DNA of 64,000 nt from Hyaloraphidium curvatum (taxonomy: Eukaryota; Monoblepharomycota; Hyaloraphidiomycetes; Hyaloraphidiales; Hyaloraphidiaceae). This document shows, piece by piece, positions 19,432 to 30,888 of this stretch. Location of the stretch: assembly GCA_025558095.1 (NCBI GenBank), contig JAIVFI010000016.1:186001-250000 (forward strand), read 5' to 3'. Below the pieces are notes generated by a model. The model saw only the letters and a list, made by a program, of their open reading frames with translations, did not search any database and was not told where the DNA came from. Both the position numbers and the translations under genes were made by a program. Every line of letters begins with the position of its first letter. Position 1 is the first letter of the stretch.

Positions 19432-22400
19432 TCACTTCTCGAGCACGATCCGCCAAATCTCCATCCGCTCCGTCCTCTCGTAGTCGAACCGCTTCGGCAC
19501 CGTCCCCTCGTCCACCTCGACCCGCTCCATCCTCAGCCGGTGCTTCTTGTCGCTCGGCTTTCCGGGGAGCCCGTGCTTTGCCAGCGACTCGTTCGCGTCG
19601 GCGACAGCGGCCTCCAGTTCTTCCCATGCCCGCACCGTCACCTTCCCCGTCAGCGAAAAGTTCGGTCTCTTTTCCATGGCGAGGTATAGCGCCCGCCGCT
19701 TTCGGCCAGCGGGTTGCAGGAGCGTCCTGAGCCGAGACACGAGCATCTCGGTCATGAAGCCATCGTAAGCCACGTCCGCTGCCAGGAGAACGGTACAATC
19801 GTCGCGGAACTGCTGGACCTCGTCGTCCGCCCAGGCGAAACGGGGATCAGTGGGCTGCTTCGTCGGCAGGGGTCCGTCGTCCTCGGAATGCTCGACGGGG
19901 TACAGCGGAGCCGAGTCGTCCGTCCAGTCTAGCTCTCGCACGAGCGCTGTATGAACAAAGGGTCCCTTGCTCTTGGCGCGCCTCGATCCAGCGGCCGGCG
20001 AGCTCGCTGCTGCCACCTCGTTCTCCTCGGCGTTCTGCTGCGCGAGCTCCAGGACCCCAGCCCCGCCCTTGTCCGTGAGAAAGACTCGAGATGCGCCACA
20101 GAGCTTGGCGGCCACGATCCCGACCACGCCCGTTCCGGAGCCGAGTTCAAGCACGGTCTTGCCCGCGACGAGCTTGGGATTGGCAAGGAGGTAGTCCGAC
20201 AGAAGCATGGCGCCGCCCCAGACCTGAAGGCCGACCTGGTCCAGCGGGGTGCCGAGCCGATGCCAGATGCCGATTGAAGTCGGAGGATCCGTGGCGACGG
20301 AATATGTCGTAATGACGGGCTCCGACGCTGAAGGCTCGACGCCAATGTGTTTTCCAAGGTGAACCTCGGAAAGAATCATGTCGATCTTGCCCCCCTCTGG
20401 GACGTCTGCGGCGGAAGGAGAAAGCACCTCCACATCGTCGTCTTCGCTCGCGGAATGTACCTTTGTCGCGGCGCGTCCGCGGGTGGTCCTCGCCTTTGGT
20501 GCCTCTTCGTCGTCGGCGGCGTCGCTCGCAACAGGCTTGGCCGCCCTTCCGCGAGTGGCTCTCGGCGCGACCTCTTCCGCCGCTTCGGGTTCCGCCTCGG
20601 CCTTCTTCCCGGTACGCCGACCTCGCGCCGATGCTTTCGTGGGCACCTCGGGCTCAGGCGTCGCCTCCTTCTTGCTCCTCGATGTACGCTTCGGGAGCGC
20701 AGCAAAGGAAGCATCGTTGTCCGAAATCTCGACGACAACCTCGTCGGCCTTGGCTCGGCGACCGCGCTTGGGCACTTCCAGCTGGGTCGGGGCAGGTTCG
20801 GGGCTCGCTGCTTTCTTGCGACCGCGCACGGGCTTCGGTTCGGGTTCCGGCTGGGGAGAAGCACCTCGCCTGCCGCTGCGCCGGGGCGGCTCTTCTTGGG
20901 CTTGTGGCTCGGGGGTGGCCGCCTTCCTGCCGCGCTTCGCAGGCTTCTCTTCCGCCGCCTCGTCCGCGATCTCGGTCGCCTTTCTCCTCGTACCCCGCTT
21001 CGGTGCGGGTTCCGGCTCGGTGGTGACCTGCGGTGCCGCGGTGGGCCCCTTGTTGACGTATCCCAGGTCGATGACCGATTCGTCATCAGTTGGAGCAGGC
21101 TCCACCGAGAGCTCCTGCACTCGACCGCGCCGTGGCTTGGTTGCGGGAGCTGGTGGCTCGGGCTCGGCAGGGGTTTCGGCCTTTTTCGGAGCACGTCCCC
21201 GGCGAGCCGGCTTCTGGGTTTCCTCCTCAGCCGGCGACTCAACGGGCGGCTCGGTCTTTGCCCCGCGACGGCCACGCTTCGGCGGCTCGGGCTCCTCGGT
21301 CTCGGGTTCCGGCTCAGCAGCCTTGGCCGCCCTGCCTCCTCGGCGCTTGGGAGGCTCCGCGGGTTCAGGTGCGGGCTCCGCCGCGCTCTCTGGCTCGGGG
21401 CTGGCCTTCTTCCCCCTGCCGCGGCGGGGCCGAGCAGCTTCCTCTGCTTGCTCGGGCTCCGGAACCGCAGCCTCCTTCCGGGACCTGCCCTGGCCGCGCT
21501 TGGGCATGTCTGCCGGCTCCGCGGGCTGTTCGGCGAGCTCCTGGGCGGCCTCGGCTCCGTCCTCGTCCTGCTCTTCGACCGTCTCCATGGCTTGGGCCTT
21601 CGCACGGCCGCGGCCTCTTCCGGTGGTCGGCGGCTTTGCCGGCGTCGAGGGCCTGGTCCTCCTGGCCGGCGTTTTCGCGGGGTTTGGCGGCTGCTCCTCG
21701 ATATCCTCCATCAGCGACATGATGCTGCGGTTGCCGGGCGATCGCGACCGCGAGCGGGCGCGCGGCGGAGGCGGCGCGAGCTGCGCCGGCTCCGCGGTGA
21801 GCGAGGGGGAGCCAGAAGGCTCGTTGCGGTCCTCGGCTGCCGTTTCTTCGTGCTGGGCGGTATCCATGGGCTGATCAGGCTCCTGAACTTGAGGCTGCTC
21901 ATCGGCCCGCTCGGCTGCTTCAAGCTCTGCGTCCGACTGCTCGTGCCCTGCGTCCACCTCGGCGGGAATCTCTTCGACGGTGACGATGACCTGTTCTTCG
22001 AGCTGCTCGGCGGGTTCCTCGGCGACCGGAAGCTCCTGTGCAGGTTCTTCCACGATCGGCTCCTCGGCGGCTGGCTCTTCGACGATGGCCTCATCGAAAG
22101 AAATGTCTTCCGCGGTGGCGACGAGCTCTGCACCGGTCTCCTCAACAGGCTCTTCGGGAACGGCGAGGTCCTTCGCAGGCTCTTCCGCGATCGGCTCCTC
22201 GGCGGCGGGCACTTCGACGACAACCTCCTCGAAAGCAACTTCCTCCGCAACAGTGACTAGCTCGGCTCCGGGTTCCTCTACGGGCTCTTCAACGATGGGA
22301 ACCTCCTCCGCCGCTTCCTCGACGATCGGCTTCTCAGCCTCCGGCTCCTCAACGGGGGCAACGGGCTCGTCCACGGCCATGGCGTCATCCGACCGCGCGT

Positions 22401-24673
22401 CTGCGGGGCGCAGTGCGTCGTCCGAGGCGAGCGCTGGAACCTCGCTCGCGTGCACCGATTCGGCACCATGTTGCACTTCGGCCTCCGCCGAATACGAGTC
22501 GCCGTCCGCGGCATCAGATCCCTCCTGGATGTCGGGCAGCAGGGGATCCACCAGCGGCTCCGCGCGGCCTTCCTCCTCGATGTCCTCGGGCTGCTCTGGG
22601 TCGTCCGCGAACGGTTCCTCGGCGGCCTCCTCGCTGAGCTGCTCGAAGACGTCTTCTGGCGCAGCGGCGGCGGCGCGGTCCGGCTGCGGCGCGTCGGCAG
22701 GTTCGTCCTCGAGGAGAAGCTCGGCGGGCTGATCTTCCAGGAGGGGCTCAGCAGGTTGGTCCGCGAGCAGAAGTTCAGCGGGCTGATCCTCGAGCAGGAA
22801 CTCGGCGGGCTGGTCTCCCAGCAGCAGCTCGGCCGGTTGATCCTCAAGCATTGGCTCGGCCGGTTGGTCCTCGATCGAGAGCACCCGCTTGGTAGGATGA
22901 TCATCGTGCACCGGTCCCGCCGGCTGCTCCTCGGCCGCCACCACCGGGGCGGGTTCATCCTCCGCGAGCTCTTCCTCTTCTTCCTCAAGCGTGCCCTCCT
23001 GCACGTCTGGCATAAGCGGATCGACCAGCGGCTCCGCCTGGCCCTCCTCTTCGATGTCCTCGGGCAGCTCGGGGTCGTCCGCAAAGGGTTCCTCGGCGGC
23101 CTCCTCGCTGAGCTGGTCGAATGCGTCTTCGGGCGTGCCGGCGGCGGCGGCCGCGGCGGGCTGATCCTCTAGCAGCGGCTCGGCCGGCTCGTCCTCGAGC
23201 AGCAGCTCGGCCGGTTGATCCTCAAGCAGCGGTTCGACGGGCTGGTCCTCGACCAGCGGCTCGGCCGGCTGGTCCTCGAGGAGCGGCTCCGCAGGCTGGT
23301 CTTCGAGCAGCAGCTCGGCGTGCTGGTCCTCGAGCAGCGGCTCCGCAGGCTGATCCTCGAGCAGCGGCTCTGCAAGCTGATCCTCGAGCAGCGGCTCTTC
23401 CAGCTCGATGTCGTCCTCGATCTCGACCGCACCCGAACCACCCCCAGTCGACCCGGCCGCATCCGCATCCTCGATTTCCTCCGCGGCGTTCTCGCTCCAC
23501 GACACCTCGTCCCCATTCTGCGCTTCGGGCGTGTCGAGGCTGATCGGTTCCTGCTCGGGCGTGTCCAGGCTGATGGGTTCCTCCTCCCTCGCGGGCGGTG
23601 CCTGCTGCTCGACCGGGGTGGGCGGCTTCTGCTCCACGGGGGTGACCAGGTCGACGACCACCTCCGGCCCGTCGCCGCGGGCGGGGCTCGTGTCCACCCG
23701 CACGCCCGGTCGCTCGACCTTGGGCGCAGGCGACCGGAAAACCGACCGCACGCGTTCCTCGACGGCCCCGAGCCTCCCCGCAAGCCCGGACGGGGTCGCA
23801 GGCCCGGGAGACAGCGACCTCCGCACCTCCTCCTCCGCGGGCCTCGCCCCCGCCCTTCCTTGCAGCCCGCTCGGCACCTCCGGCTCCCTGCTCGCTTGGC
23901 GTGCGGGCTGGTCGGGCGCCTGGCGCGCGGGTTGGTCCGGCGGGCTGGGGCTGTCGTACCGAGGGCGCTTGGTCCCGCGGGGCTTCCTGTCTTCGCCGAA
24001 GAAGCCTGGGGAGGGGGAGCGCGAGCCGCGGGGGAACGCGGAGGGGCGGAGGAGGTCGTCGCCGAAGGTCGGTCCGGAGGGGGGGAAGGGGTCCGAGGCG
24101 CCGAAGAAGGAGCGGAAGATGTCTGCGAAAGCGAGCGCGGCGTAAGCGGGGCTTTGACGGCGGCAATGAAGGGCGGCCTACCGAATGCATCGAAGCCGTC
24201 CCAGTCCATGCCGCCAAACCTCGCCGGCGACGGCGTGCGCCTCCCGAACCCGCCCCCGAAAGGCCGCGGCGAGCCCCGCCCGAACGGTTGCCCCCCGAAC
24301 GGGTCCCCCGCGCCGAACTTGGCCCTCTCCTCGCGGCCCAGGATCTCCGCGTCGTATTCCGCGCGCTTGTCCGCGTCGGAGAGCACGGCGTACGCCTCGG
24401 CGACGCGCTTAAACTTTGTTTCGTTGGACGCGCGCTCCGACGGCGCGTGCCGGTCGGGGTGGAACTGCAGCGCGGCCTTGCGGTCTGCGGAATCAAGGCG
24501 GCCGAAACGATTTAAATGATCGGGACGCAGCGCGCGGCGGAGGGGAGCGAACGGGGCGGACGGGAGGGTGAGAAGCCGAACGGCGGTCGCGTCCGCAGAC
24601 GCCCACATCCGGCGCGGATTTCCTCGGACGTCGCGGTGCGCGACACGCCGAGCACCGCGTAGTAGTCCGCCAT
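19432..24673 (-). CDS. J-domain / acidic repeat / METTL22-like methyltransferase fusion
   Basis: Three exons on the minus strand (24673-24607, 24484-24182, 24122-19432) give 1686 residues. The first intron (122 bp) joins EEIRAG to YRKAALQFHPDRH, completing a normal J domain with HPD (residues 2-70). The second (59 bp) joins DGFDAF to DIFRSFFGASDPF, a glycine/phenylalanine region typical of J proteins. From there one open frame of 4.7 kb runs on: acidic Glu/Pro repeats with a nine-residue unit like LLEDQPAEP, then a basic region with many RGR/KRGR motifs, and finally a class I methyltransferase with QVWGGAMLLSDYLL, ELGSGTGVVGI, LLAADVAYDGF and AMEKRPNFSL, as in METTL22. METTL22 methylates lysine on nuclear proteins. 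A separate METTL22 start (for example the ATG at 20379) cannot be excluded. Confidence 0.75.
22699..22885 (-). repeat. 27-bp coding minisatellite, second block
   Basis: Degenerate tandem repeats encoding the nonapeptide (L)LEDQPAE(P/L)L in the fusion gene. The block is followed by a near copy of the sequence that follows the first block (QLSEEAAEEPFADDPE), so block plus spacer were duplicated together. Confidence 0.8.
23160..23403 (-). repeat. 27-bp coding minisatellite, first block
   Basis: About nine tandem copies of a 27-bp unit encoding LLEDQPAEP-type nonapeptides in the acidic region of the J/METTL22 fusion protein. Confidence 0.85.
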
Positions 24674-25024
24674 GGTGGCGCTGCGGGTGACTGGGTTGTG
24701 GGGTGTTTTTCGATGCGCTGAAGGCTGGACGCCGTGCCGCTGGCGCCCGACTCAAGTGCGAAGCGACTTCTGTGCGCAAATGAAGCTTACCTTTGGCCCT
24801 GTTTGAAGATCAGTCGGTCGATCACAGCTGCATCGGGGAGGGGGGCCGACAGCGGCCTGCACTTACTCCTCGTCGAAAACACCAACAAGTTGGAGTCCAA
24901 ATGCAAGAGTTTAAATACACTGACGCAGTTTACTGCTCCTCCTCGGACGTTCCACCATTCCGGCTGTAGTGCTAGTGTTACTTGTGAAGCCCCCGGTTGC
25001 CCCTCCACTTTGGTTTCCCCGACT
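24674..25024. other. Intergenic spacer
   Basis: About 350 bp between the protease stop and the start of the fusion gene, both on the minus strand. No gene or RNA was recognised; it should hold the fusion gene promoter and the protease 3' end. Confidence 0.4.
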
Positions 25025-27350
25025 TCACCTCCTCTTGGCCTTCACGGTGATCGTCTTGAACGACGTGACTTTGACCGTCTTGGTCGTTTTCACGGTGACC
25101 TTGGTCGTGCTCGTGCGCACAACGGTGACCTTTCCGACCGTCTTGATTGAGGTGGAAACCTTGGTGGTGGTTACGGGCACCTGGAACGAGGACACGCTGA
25201 CGCTCGTGACGACGTTGGTCACCGTCGTCGGCACGGCCACGGTGCTCGTGCTGAAAATCGTGACGGCGGCGAGCGAGACGGTGGTTGTCTGGAGCTGGAC
25301 TCGGTCCGAGATCGAGACCGAGGTGACCGTCGACGTGACGGGTGGCGGGTTGGAGACCGAGACCGAAACTGAGGTAGAGACCGAGGTCACCGTCGAAAAG
25401 ACGCTCGTGGTGGAGACGACTGTCGAGATGCTCGTCGAGACGCTCGTGGTCGTGAGCGTGAGAGTCACGGTGGGAAGATCCGACAGGGTCGCCGTTGCCG
25501 TTTCCATCGTAAGCGAAGTCGTGCTCGTACGAGGGGGTTCGAAAACGGCGCACCACGAGTCCAAGTGCACGGTGGTTTCTTCATCCCAGATGTTGGCCCT
25601 GAGATCGAGCCAGCTGAGCGCATCTTGGAAGTTCAACACGAACGTCAGAGAGTCCAGCGCGCCAAAAGCGGGGCGGTAGCGTGTCCCGAGGCACGCTTCC
25701 TCGACCGAAAGATCGTCCGTCGACCCGTCGTAAGGCAAGAACGGGATGGAGGCGTCATCGTCAAAGATCATGGGTGCACCGGCTGTGCGACCCCCGCATT
25801 TGGTCTCGTTGACGGGCGTCTCGAGCAGGAAAACGGTGTTCATGGACGGGGCGCTGATCCACATGAAGACCTCCGACAACGAGCGGGGGGCATCGAAGTG
25901 GAGCTCCACGTCCACGCCTCCAAAGGAAGCAATGTCCGGCAGCTCCAAGCGGAAGGTCCGCGGCGTGTTGAAGGAGTTGAGATCTTTCTGGACAGGGCGG
26001 CAGTAGCGCATGTGGCGCTCCGAGATCGGCGTGGCAGTGGCCTGCGTGCGAGCGGGCAGCGTGAGCGGCTGGAAGAGGAAAGGAAGACAAAGGAAGCCCT
26101 ACCCATGTCCTTGTCGACGAGGGAGTCGCGGTGGTGAGTGATGTCGTCGTTTGGGTGGTCTCGGTGACTGAAGTACTCCAGCCATGGCCGGAACGAGGAA
26201 ATCCGCGAGTACACGCCGAACGTTTCGGCGCAGCCGAAACCCCAGCTCGTGATTCCGACCTGGGCGAAGCTTCCGTCGTCCATGAACTGCATGAGGGGAC
26301 CTCCGGAGTCTCCCTGGCAGGTGTCCTTGCCCGGATCGCCGGCACAAAGGAAGCTGGGGTCAAAGTCCTCCTCGGTGTACGGGTCGCCCCAGTTCTCCAA
26401 AGTGTAGTTGTTGAGAGCTGAAATGCAATCCTCGTTCGAGGCAGCCGTCAGATTGACCTCCTGCAGGTACTGTGGAAAGGGATGGTTAGCATAAGCGCGG
26501 CCGAGGATGGTGCCCGTACCCTCGGTGCTCCACGAATATTGTCGCCGTCAAGGAAGAAATCGGTGTTCGCCTCTCCGAAGCCGACCGCTTTGGTGACCGA
26601 GCCGGGAGCCGGATCCGCCTCAGCGAAGTTGACGCGGATGACCGCGGGGCTCCCGGTGCCCGTCACGAGGGGGTCCGAGAGGTACAGCACGGCGACGTCG
26701 TTGTGGTACACATACGGAACGTAGTCGGGATGCATCTCGTAGCGGACGACCTTGTACTCGTAGCCGCCTTCCTCCTCGACGGTCTTGCTCCTGTTCCAGC
26801 GGCCCGTCTGGACGTAGGCGGCGCTCACGTCGTCCGCCTCCCAGAAATCGACGCAGTGGGCTGGTAGGTCCGAGTCAGCAACCGCCCAATTGTTCTCGTC
26901 GGACCCTGCCGCCGCCCACCCACCGGCCGTGAGCGCGAGCCTGGGCGCGATGAGGGTCGCTCCGCAAGTGAAGATCTTTACGGGCGGAGATTGGTCGTCC
27001 TCGAGCTGAATGTCCGAAACAGTGAAGAGCATCGCGAAGAACGGGTACTTGTCCGAGCTTGGGTCGACCGTGTTGCCGCCGATGATGGCCGGAGGGGCCG
27101 CGCCGCCAGAGCCCTGTGCGAGGGCGCGTCCCGCCGCGGGCGGCGAGGGCCGGCGTTCCCCGGAGCGGGTCCTGTTCTGGAACTCGGCCTTGATCCGCTT
27201 GAGCTCGTTCAGATACGTGCGGGGCCGGCTAGGGCCGCGGCTGCCGGTGCCTGGAAGGGCCGCGTCGCCGCCGATGGCGCCCACGAGCGCGAGCGCGGCG
27301 GCGAGGGCGACGGCCGCCGCGATCGCGGTGGGGAAGGCGCGCCGGACCAT
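25025..27350 (-). CDS. Secreted trypsin-like serine protease with Ser/Thr/Val-rich tail
   Basis: Minus-strand exons 27350-26924, 26860-26520, then 26469 to about 26110, and about 26068 to 25025. The first intron (63 bp, GTGGGT...TACCAG) is in frame; removing it restores LTAAHC, the catalytic His site. The second (50 bp) joins NIRGAPR to YLQEV. The junction near 26119-26041 is unresolved: the best donor (GTAGGG at 26102) does not match the phase of the candidate acceptors. A signal peptide (AIAAAVALAAALALVGAIGG) and a pro-region precede IIGGNTVDPS; catalytic Asp is in YHNDVAVL and Ser in GDSGGPL. A beta-rich extension follows, then about 120 residues of TVTSVSTS-type low complexity. Likely a secreted or wall-associated endopeptidase of family S1. 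Confidence 0.83.
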
Positions 27351-27800
27351 GGTTCCCCGCGTCTCTGCTAGGCGCTTGGCGGAGTGCAGTCAGTGAGTTC
27401 CTTCTACCCTGTGTAATGACAAGCGTGGCTGACTGACGAACTTTCCTCGATTCCATGGAGCGCGCGGGTCCAGAGTCCAGACCCGACAGGCACCCCCGAT
27501 TTGATGACGCACGACAATGGGCACGATCCGGGCCGATGACGGGACCACAAAAGCAATAAATCAGGCAATATGAAAGCAGGCAGAAGTCTGACCAATTTCC
27601 GACGATGCACTGCTGGGCAAGAACAACGGGACTGTGCGCTAGCCGTCTCTGACGGCCCCCATCGACCGACTTCACGGACGATGACATCGAATGCTGGATC
27701 GCGAGCTCCCGACCTAAGATCCGCCGACGTTCGGTGACCGCAGGTAATCCAACGTGGTCCGTGGGCGCGCCGATGTCCGCGCCGTTCCCCGGCCCGCGGA
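27351..27800. other. Intergenic spacer
   Basis: 450 bp of lower GC between the protease start and the stop of the upstream membrane-protein gene. No coding signal recognised; probably protease promoter plus the 3' UTR of the neighbour. Confidence 0.4.
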
Positions 27801-28706
27801 TCAGAAGCTCGCGGCGCGGAACGCCGGCGAGGCCGCCATGAGCGCCAGCACCGCGCAGGCCGCGACCCCCGACACCGCCGCATCCCTCCTGAAGGTCCGC
27901 ATGGAGTACCTTCCCCCATCTGCGCCGGAGGGTTCCCGATCGGGGGACGCCGTCCGGCGCCCCAGCGGGATCCACTCCTTTGCCCCGCCGTCCCCCCGAT
28001 CGCCTCCGAGGTACCCGCCCAGCACGCTCGCCGGCAGCACCGTCTCGGTCCGCGCGGCATGCAGCGCCCTGAGCGCGCACACACCCAGCACCGCCGCGTC
28101 GCCGACCAGGAAACCGTAGTCCCGGGCGCCCCTCGGCACCCCGTTGTCCGCCATCATCCTCGCGATGTGCACCGCGGCCGAGGCTGCGGGAGGCCAGAGC
28201 ATCCCCGTGGGGTGGATCGCCACCCGGGCGTCGGCGAGCAGCGCGAGGAGTGCCTGCGCGGCCAGTTCCGTCAGGGAAAAGAAGAGCTGGCTCCACCACA
28301 GCTTGGAGTAGTCCAGCCCCAAATAGTTGAACTTCATCCACAAGCAGTAGAAGGACGGGTACACCGTCGCCGCAAAGGCAAACGCGAAATCGGGGCGGAG
28401 GCAGCGCGCCCACGCCGCCTCGAGCATCCTGCGGAGCGCGAGGGCTGCCAGCACCGAGTAGGCGAGGTACCATTGGCCGACGGCCAAGACAGAGGGCTCC
28501 AAATTGAAATATATGCTGCGGGGACTCTCCCCGTGCTGCGTGAACCCTCCGTCCCAGCAGGAGCAGGTGCACGTCTTCCGGTCCACTTGCCGGAGGTTGC
28601 CCCTGTTGGCGGCCACGAAGGCGTGCCACAGGATCGCGGCCAGGAGCTGCACGGGGAGCACCGTGCAGGCGGCGGAGAGCAGCCCGCGGACGGCGGGCGT
28701 GTCCAT
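27801..28706 (-). CDS. Unknown multi-pass membrane protein
   Basis: Single exon of 301 residues from the ATG at 28706; the frame upstream offers only a GTG. About six hydrophobic segments are visible. The loop after the first holds a cysteine cluster, DRKTCTCSCWDG, and later segments contain FNLEPSVLAVGQWYLAY and YPSFYCLWMKFNYLGL, with acidic FSLTELAAQ in another membrane segment. The pattern looks conserved rather than random, but I cannot name the family. The C-terminal part is hydrophilic before a last hydrophobic stretch. Confidence 0.65.
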   Translation of the reverse strand: MDTPAVRGLLSAACTVLPVQLLAAILWHAFVAANRGNLRQVDRKTCTCSCWDGGFTQHGESPRSIYFNLEPSVLAVGQWYLAYSVLAALALRRMLEAAWARCLRPDFAFAFAATVYPSFYCLWMKFNYLGLDYSKLWWSQLFFSLTELAAQALLALLADARVAIHPTGMLWPPAASAAVHIARMMADNGVPRGARDYGFLVGDAAVLGVCALRALHAARTETVLPASVLGGYLGGDRGDGGAKEWIPLGRRTASPDREPSGADGGRYSMRTFRRDAAVSGVAACAVLALMAASPAFRAASF

Positions 28707-28978
28707 CGCGGGGGGCACGCGGCCGCGAGCGGAGGACGGCGATGCCTGCCGGAGACGGGGCGGCCGCTCGGGCGGGATTCCCGCGCAGAACGGGTCAGGG
28801 CAGCAGGGATTCGATTCCGGCTATTACTGCGGCCAGAATTACCGGCCGCCGGCGCCGCGGGCCGCTTTCCGGAAACCTACCCCACGTGCGGGGTGTTGCG
28901 GGGTGGCGTTGCGGGAGCGGTGGCGAAATCCGCCGGACCCACCGCCCCAACCCATTTTCCACCCCTCCGCAACACCGA

Positions 28979-30761
28979 TCACCGCTCCCCCGCCTTCTCC
29001 CTCGCCGCAATCCACGCCTCCACCGCCAGCCTGCATGCTCCCGCCTGCGCGCGCCAGTCCCCCCCCGCCAACCCTTCCTTTGCTTCCCACACCGCGGGCG
29101 GCTCCGCTGGTGGATCAGGGTAGGCGATCCAGGGGTGCCGCAGGAGCGAGGCGGCGGAGATGCGGCCCCGGCTGAGGGGGTCCAGGATGTTGGTGAGGAA
29201 GGAGGCGGCGTCCGGGGACACGGTTGATGGGGGAGTATAGGGCTCGCGGAGGAGGGAGTTGAGGAGCGCGGCGGGGTCGGATTCCGAGGAGGAGCGGGGG
29301 AAACGGGACGTCAGCATCGCTGGCAAGGGCGGACGAGGGGGCCATGTCAGCCGGCTAATCAGAGTGCCGATCAGCTGGCTTACCGTGAACGCAGACGCCG
29401 AACGACCACAGATCCGCGTGCCCGCGGTCGAAGAAATACGGGTCGCCGTCGGCGCGCAGCGCCAGCACCGCCGGCGACGAGTAGGCCACGGCCGACGTGG
29501 GATCGTCCACGGGGACGCGGGGCGCGCAGAAGGTCGCCAGTCCAAAGTCGATCAGCGTCGCCTTCCCCGGCCGGTCCGGGGCGTCCGCGTCCCCGGAGGC
29601 GGGCTCGTACATGATGTTGTCCAGCTTGACGTCGCGGTGCAGGATTCCCTTGGAGTGCACGTGCGCGAGGGCCAGGAGGACGTCGGTTGCGACCCGCCGC
29701 GCCTCGGCCTCGGGGAGCACCCCGTCCGGCGCGGCGTCCAGCACCTCGAACAGCTCCTTCCCCTGCGCCTTTGCCAAAACAATGTGCACGGCGTCGGGCG
29801 CGATCACGCAGTCCAGCATCCCCGCGATGTTGGGGTGCTCCCCGACCGCAGCGAGGCACGCCGCCTCCCTGAACGCGAACAGTGAAGCGCGGGCCCCTGC
29901 GCTCCGCGGGCCATGCAGCGGGACCGTCTTGCACGCCGCTTCGATGCCGGTGGGGAGGTCCACTGCCAGCCGCACCAGCGCGAAACGGCCCTCGCCGAGC
30001 GGGGCGCGCAGGAGCCACCGCCCGCCGAGGGTCGCTGTGCGGTCGGCGGGCAGGTGCAGCGGGTCCGCGAGCGCGGGCGGCGCGTCGTCGTCCTCCTCGT
30101 CCGCGGGAGGCGTCGCCAGCCCGTCCGGCACGGAGCGGGCGTCGAAGCGGCCGGTGGGGGCGAGGGCGTCGCCGGCCGGCAGCGCGACGTAGGCCTCGCC
30201 GCGGCGCCGCGTGAGCCACAGGTAGTTGAGCACGACCAGGCCGCCCAGCAGCACCACGGCGCCGGCGGCGATCACGAGCGGCTTGTCGGCGAGGAAGGAG
30301 AGCGCGACGAGGGCGAAGCAGGCGGCGGCGAGCGCGTCGAAGGCGGCCAGCGCGAGCACCACGGGCAGCGAGCCCGGCGGGGCGTCCCTGACGGCGTCCC
30401 TCAGCCGCACCAAATTGGTTTTTAATTGGAGGAAGAGGGTGGAGATGGGGGCCGGGACCATCCCGGCCAGGCAGGCCTTTGCGCGGCCCCACGCCGACAC
30501 GCCCTGCTTCCGCCGCTTCGGCTTCCGCTGCGACGGCGGCTGCGGCGACAGCCCCGCGGCCCTCCTGAGAGCGTTGACGGCGCTCGCAACCGCGTCCTCG
30601 CCGTCGCTGCCGCCCGAGTCCGAGTCGGTCCCCAGCCGCTCCAGCACGCCCGCGCCGCCCGCCGACGGCGACCGCGGGGGGACCGGCGTCCCGCGCCGCA
30701 TGTCGGCCGGGAACGGGAAGCGGGCCGGGGGCGGGGAGTCTCGGCCGGGGGACGCGGGCAT
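28979..30761 (-). CDS. Membrane-anchored protein kinase
   Basis: Two exons, 30761-29384 and 29319-28979, give 572 residues. The 64-bp intron (GTAAGC...TTGCCAG) joins FGVCVH to AMLTSRFP, a normal kinase helix-F region. A Pro/Ser-rich N-terminus is followed by two membrane segments (about 132-157 and 161-183) and then the kinase domain from about 240: LGEGRFALVRLA, the lysine of AACKTV, LHRDVKLDN near 374 and IDFGLA. The APE motif is replaced by SSPAV. The double membrane hairpin should place the kinase on the cytosolic face of some membrane. No close family was recognised. Confidence 0.82.
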
Positions 30762-30888
30762 CCTCCGGGCGGGGCCGATCGGGCGGGCGCACCTTCATCC
30801 GACGACTCCGATCACCGCACCACCCTCGGAGGCCGAGTTCTGAATCTGCGATATTCCAGAGAGTACAGGTAAAGAGCTGGCAGTTTCC

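Noticed and set aside
20347-22260. Long plus-strand open frame (637 codons) opposite the fusion gene
   Set aside because: Its Leu/Arg/Gly-rich composition mirrors GC-rich codons of the opposite strand; the minus strand has coherent repeats and a methyltransferase domain.
26861-26923. Apparent loss of the catalytic histidine in the protease (LTAGGW)
   Set aside because: The segment is a 63-bp in-frame intron; splicing restores LTAAHC, so the protease is not inactive on this account.
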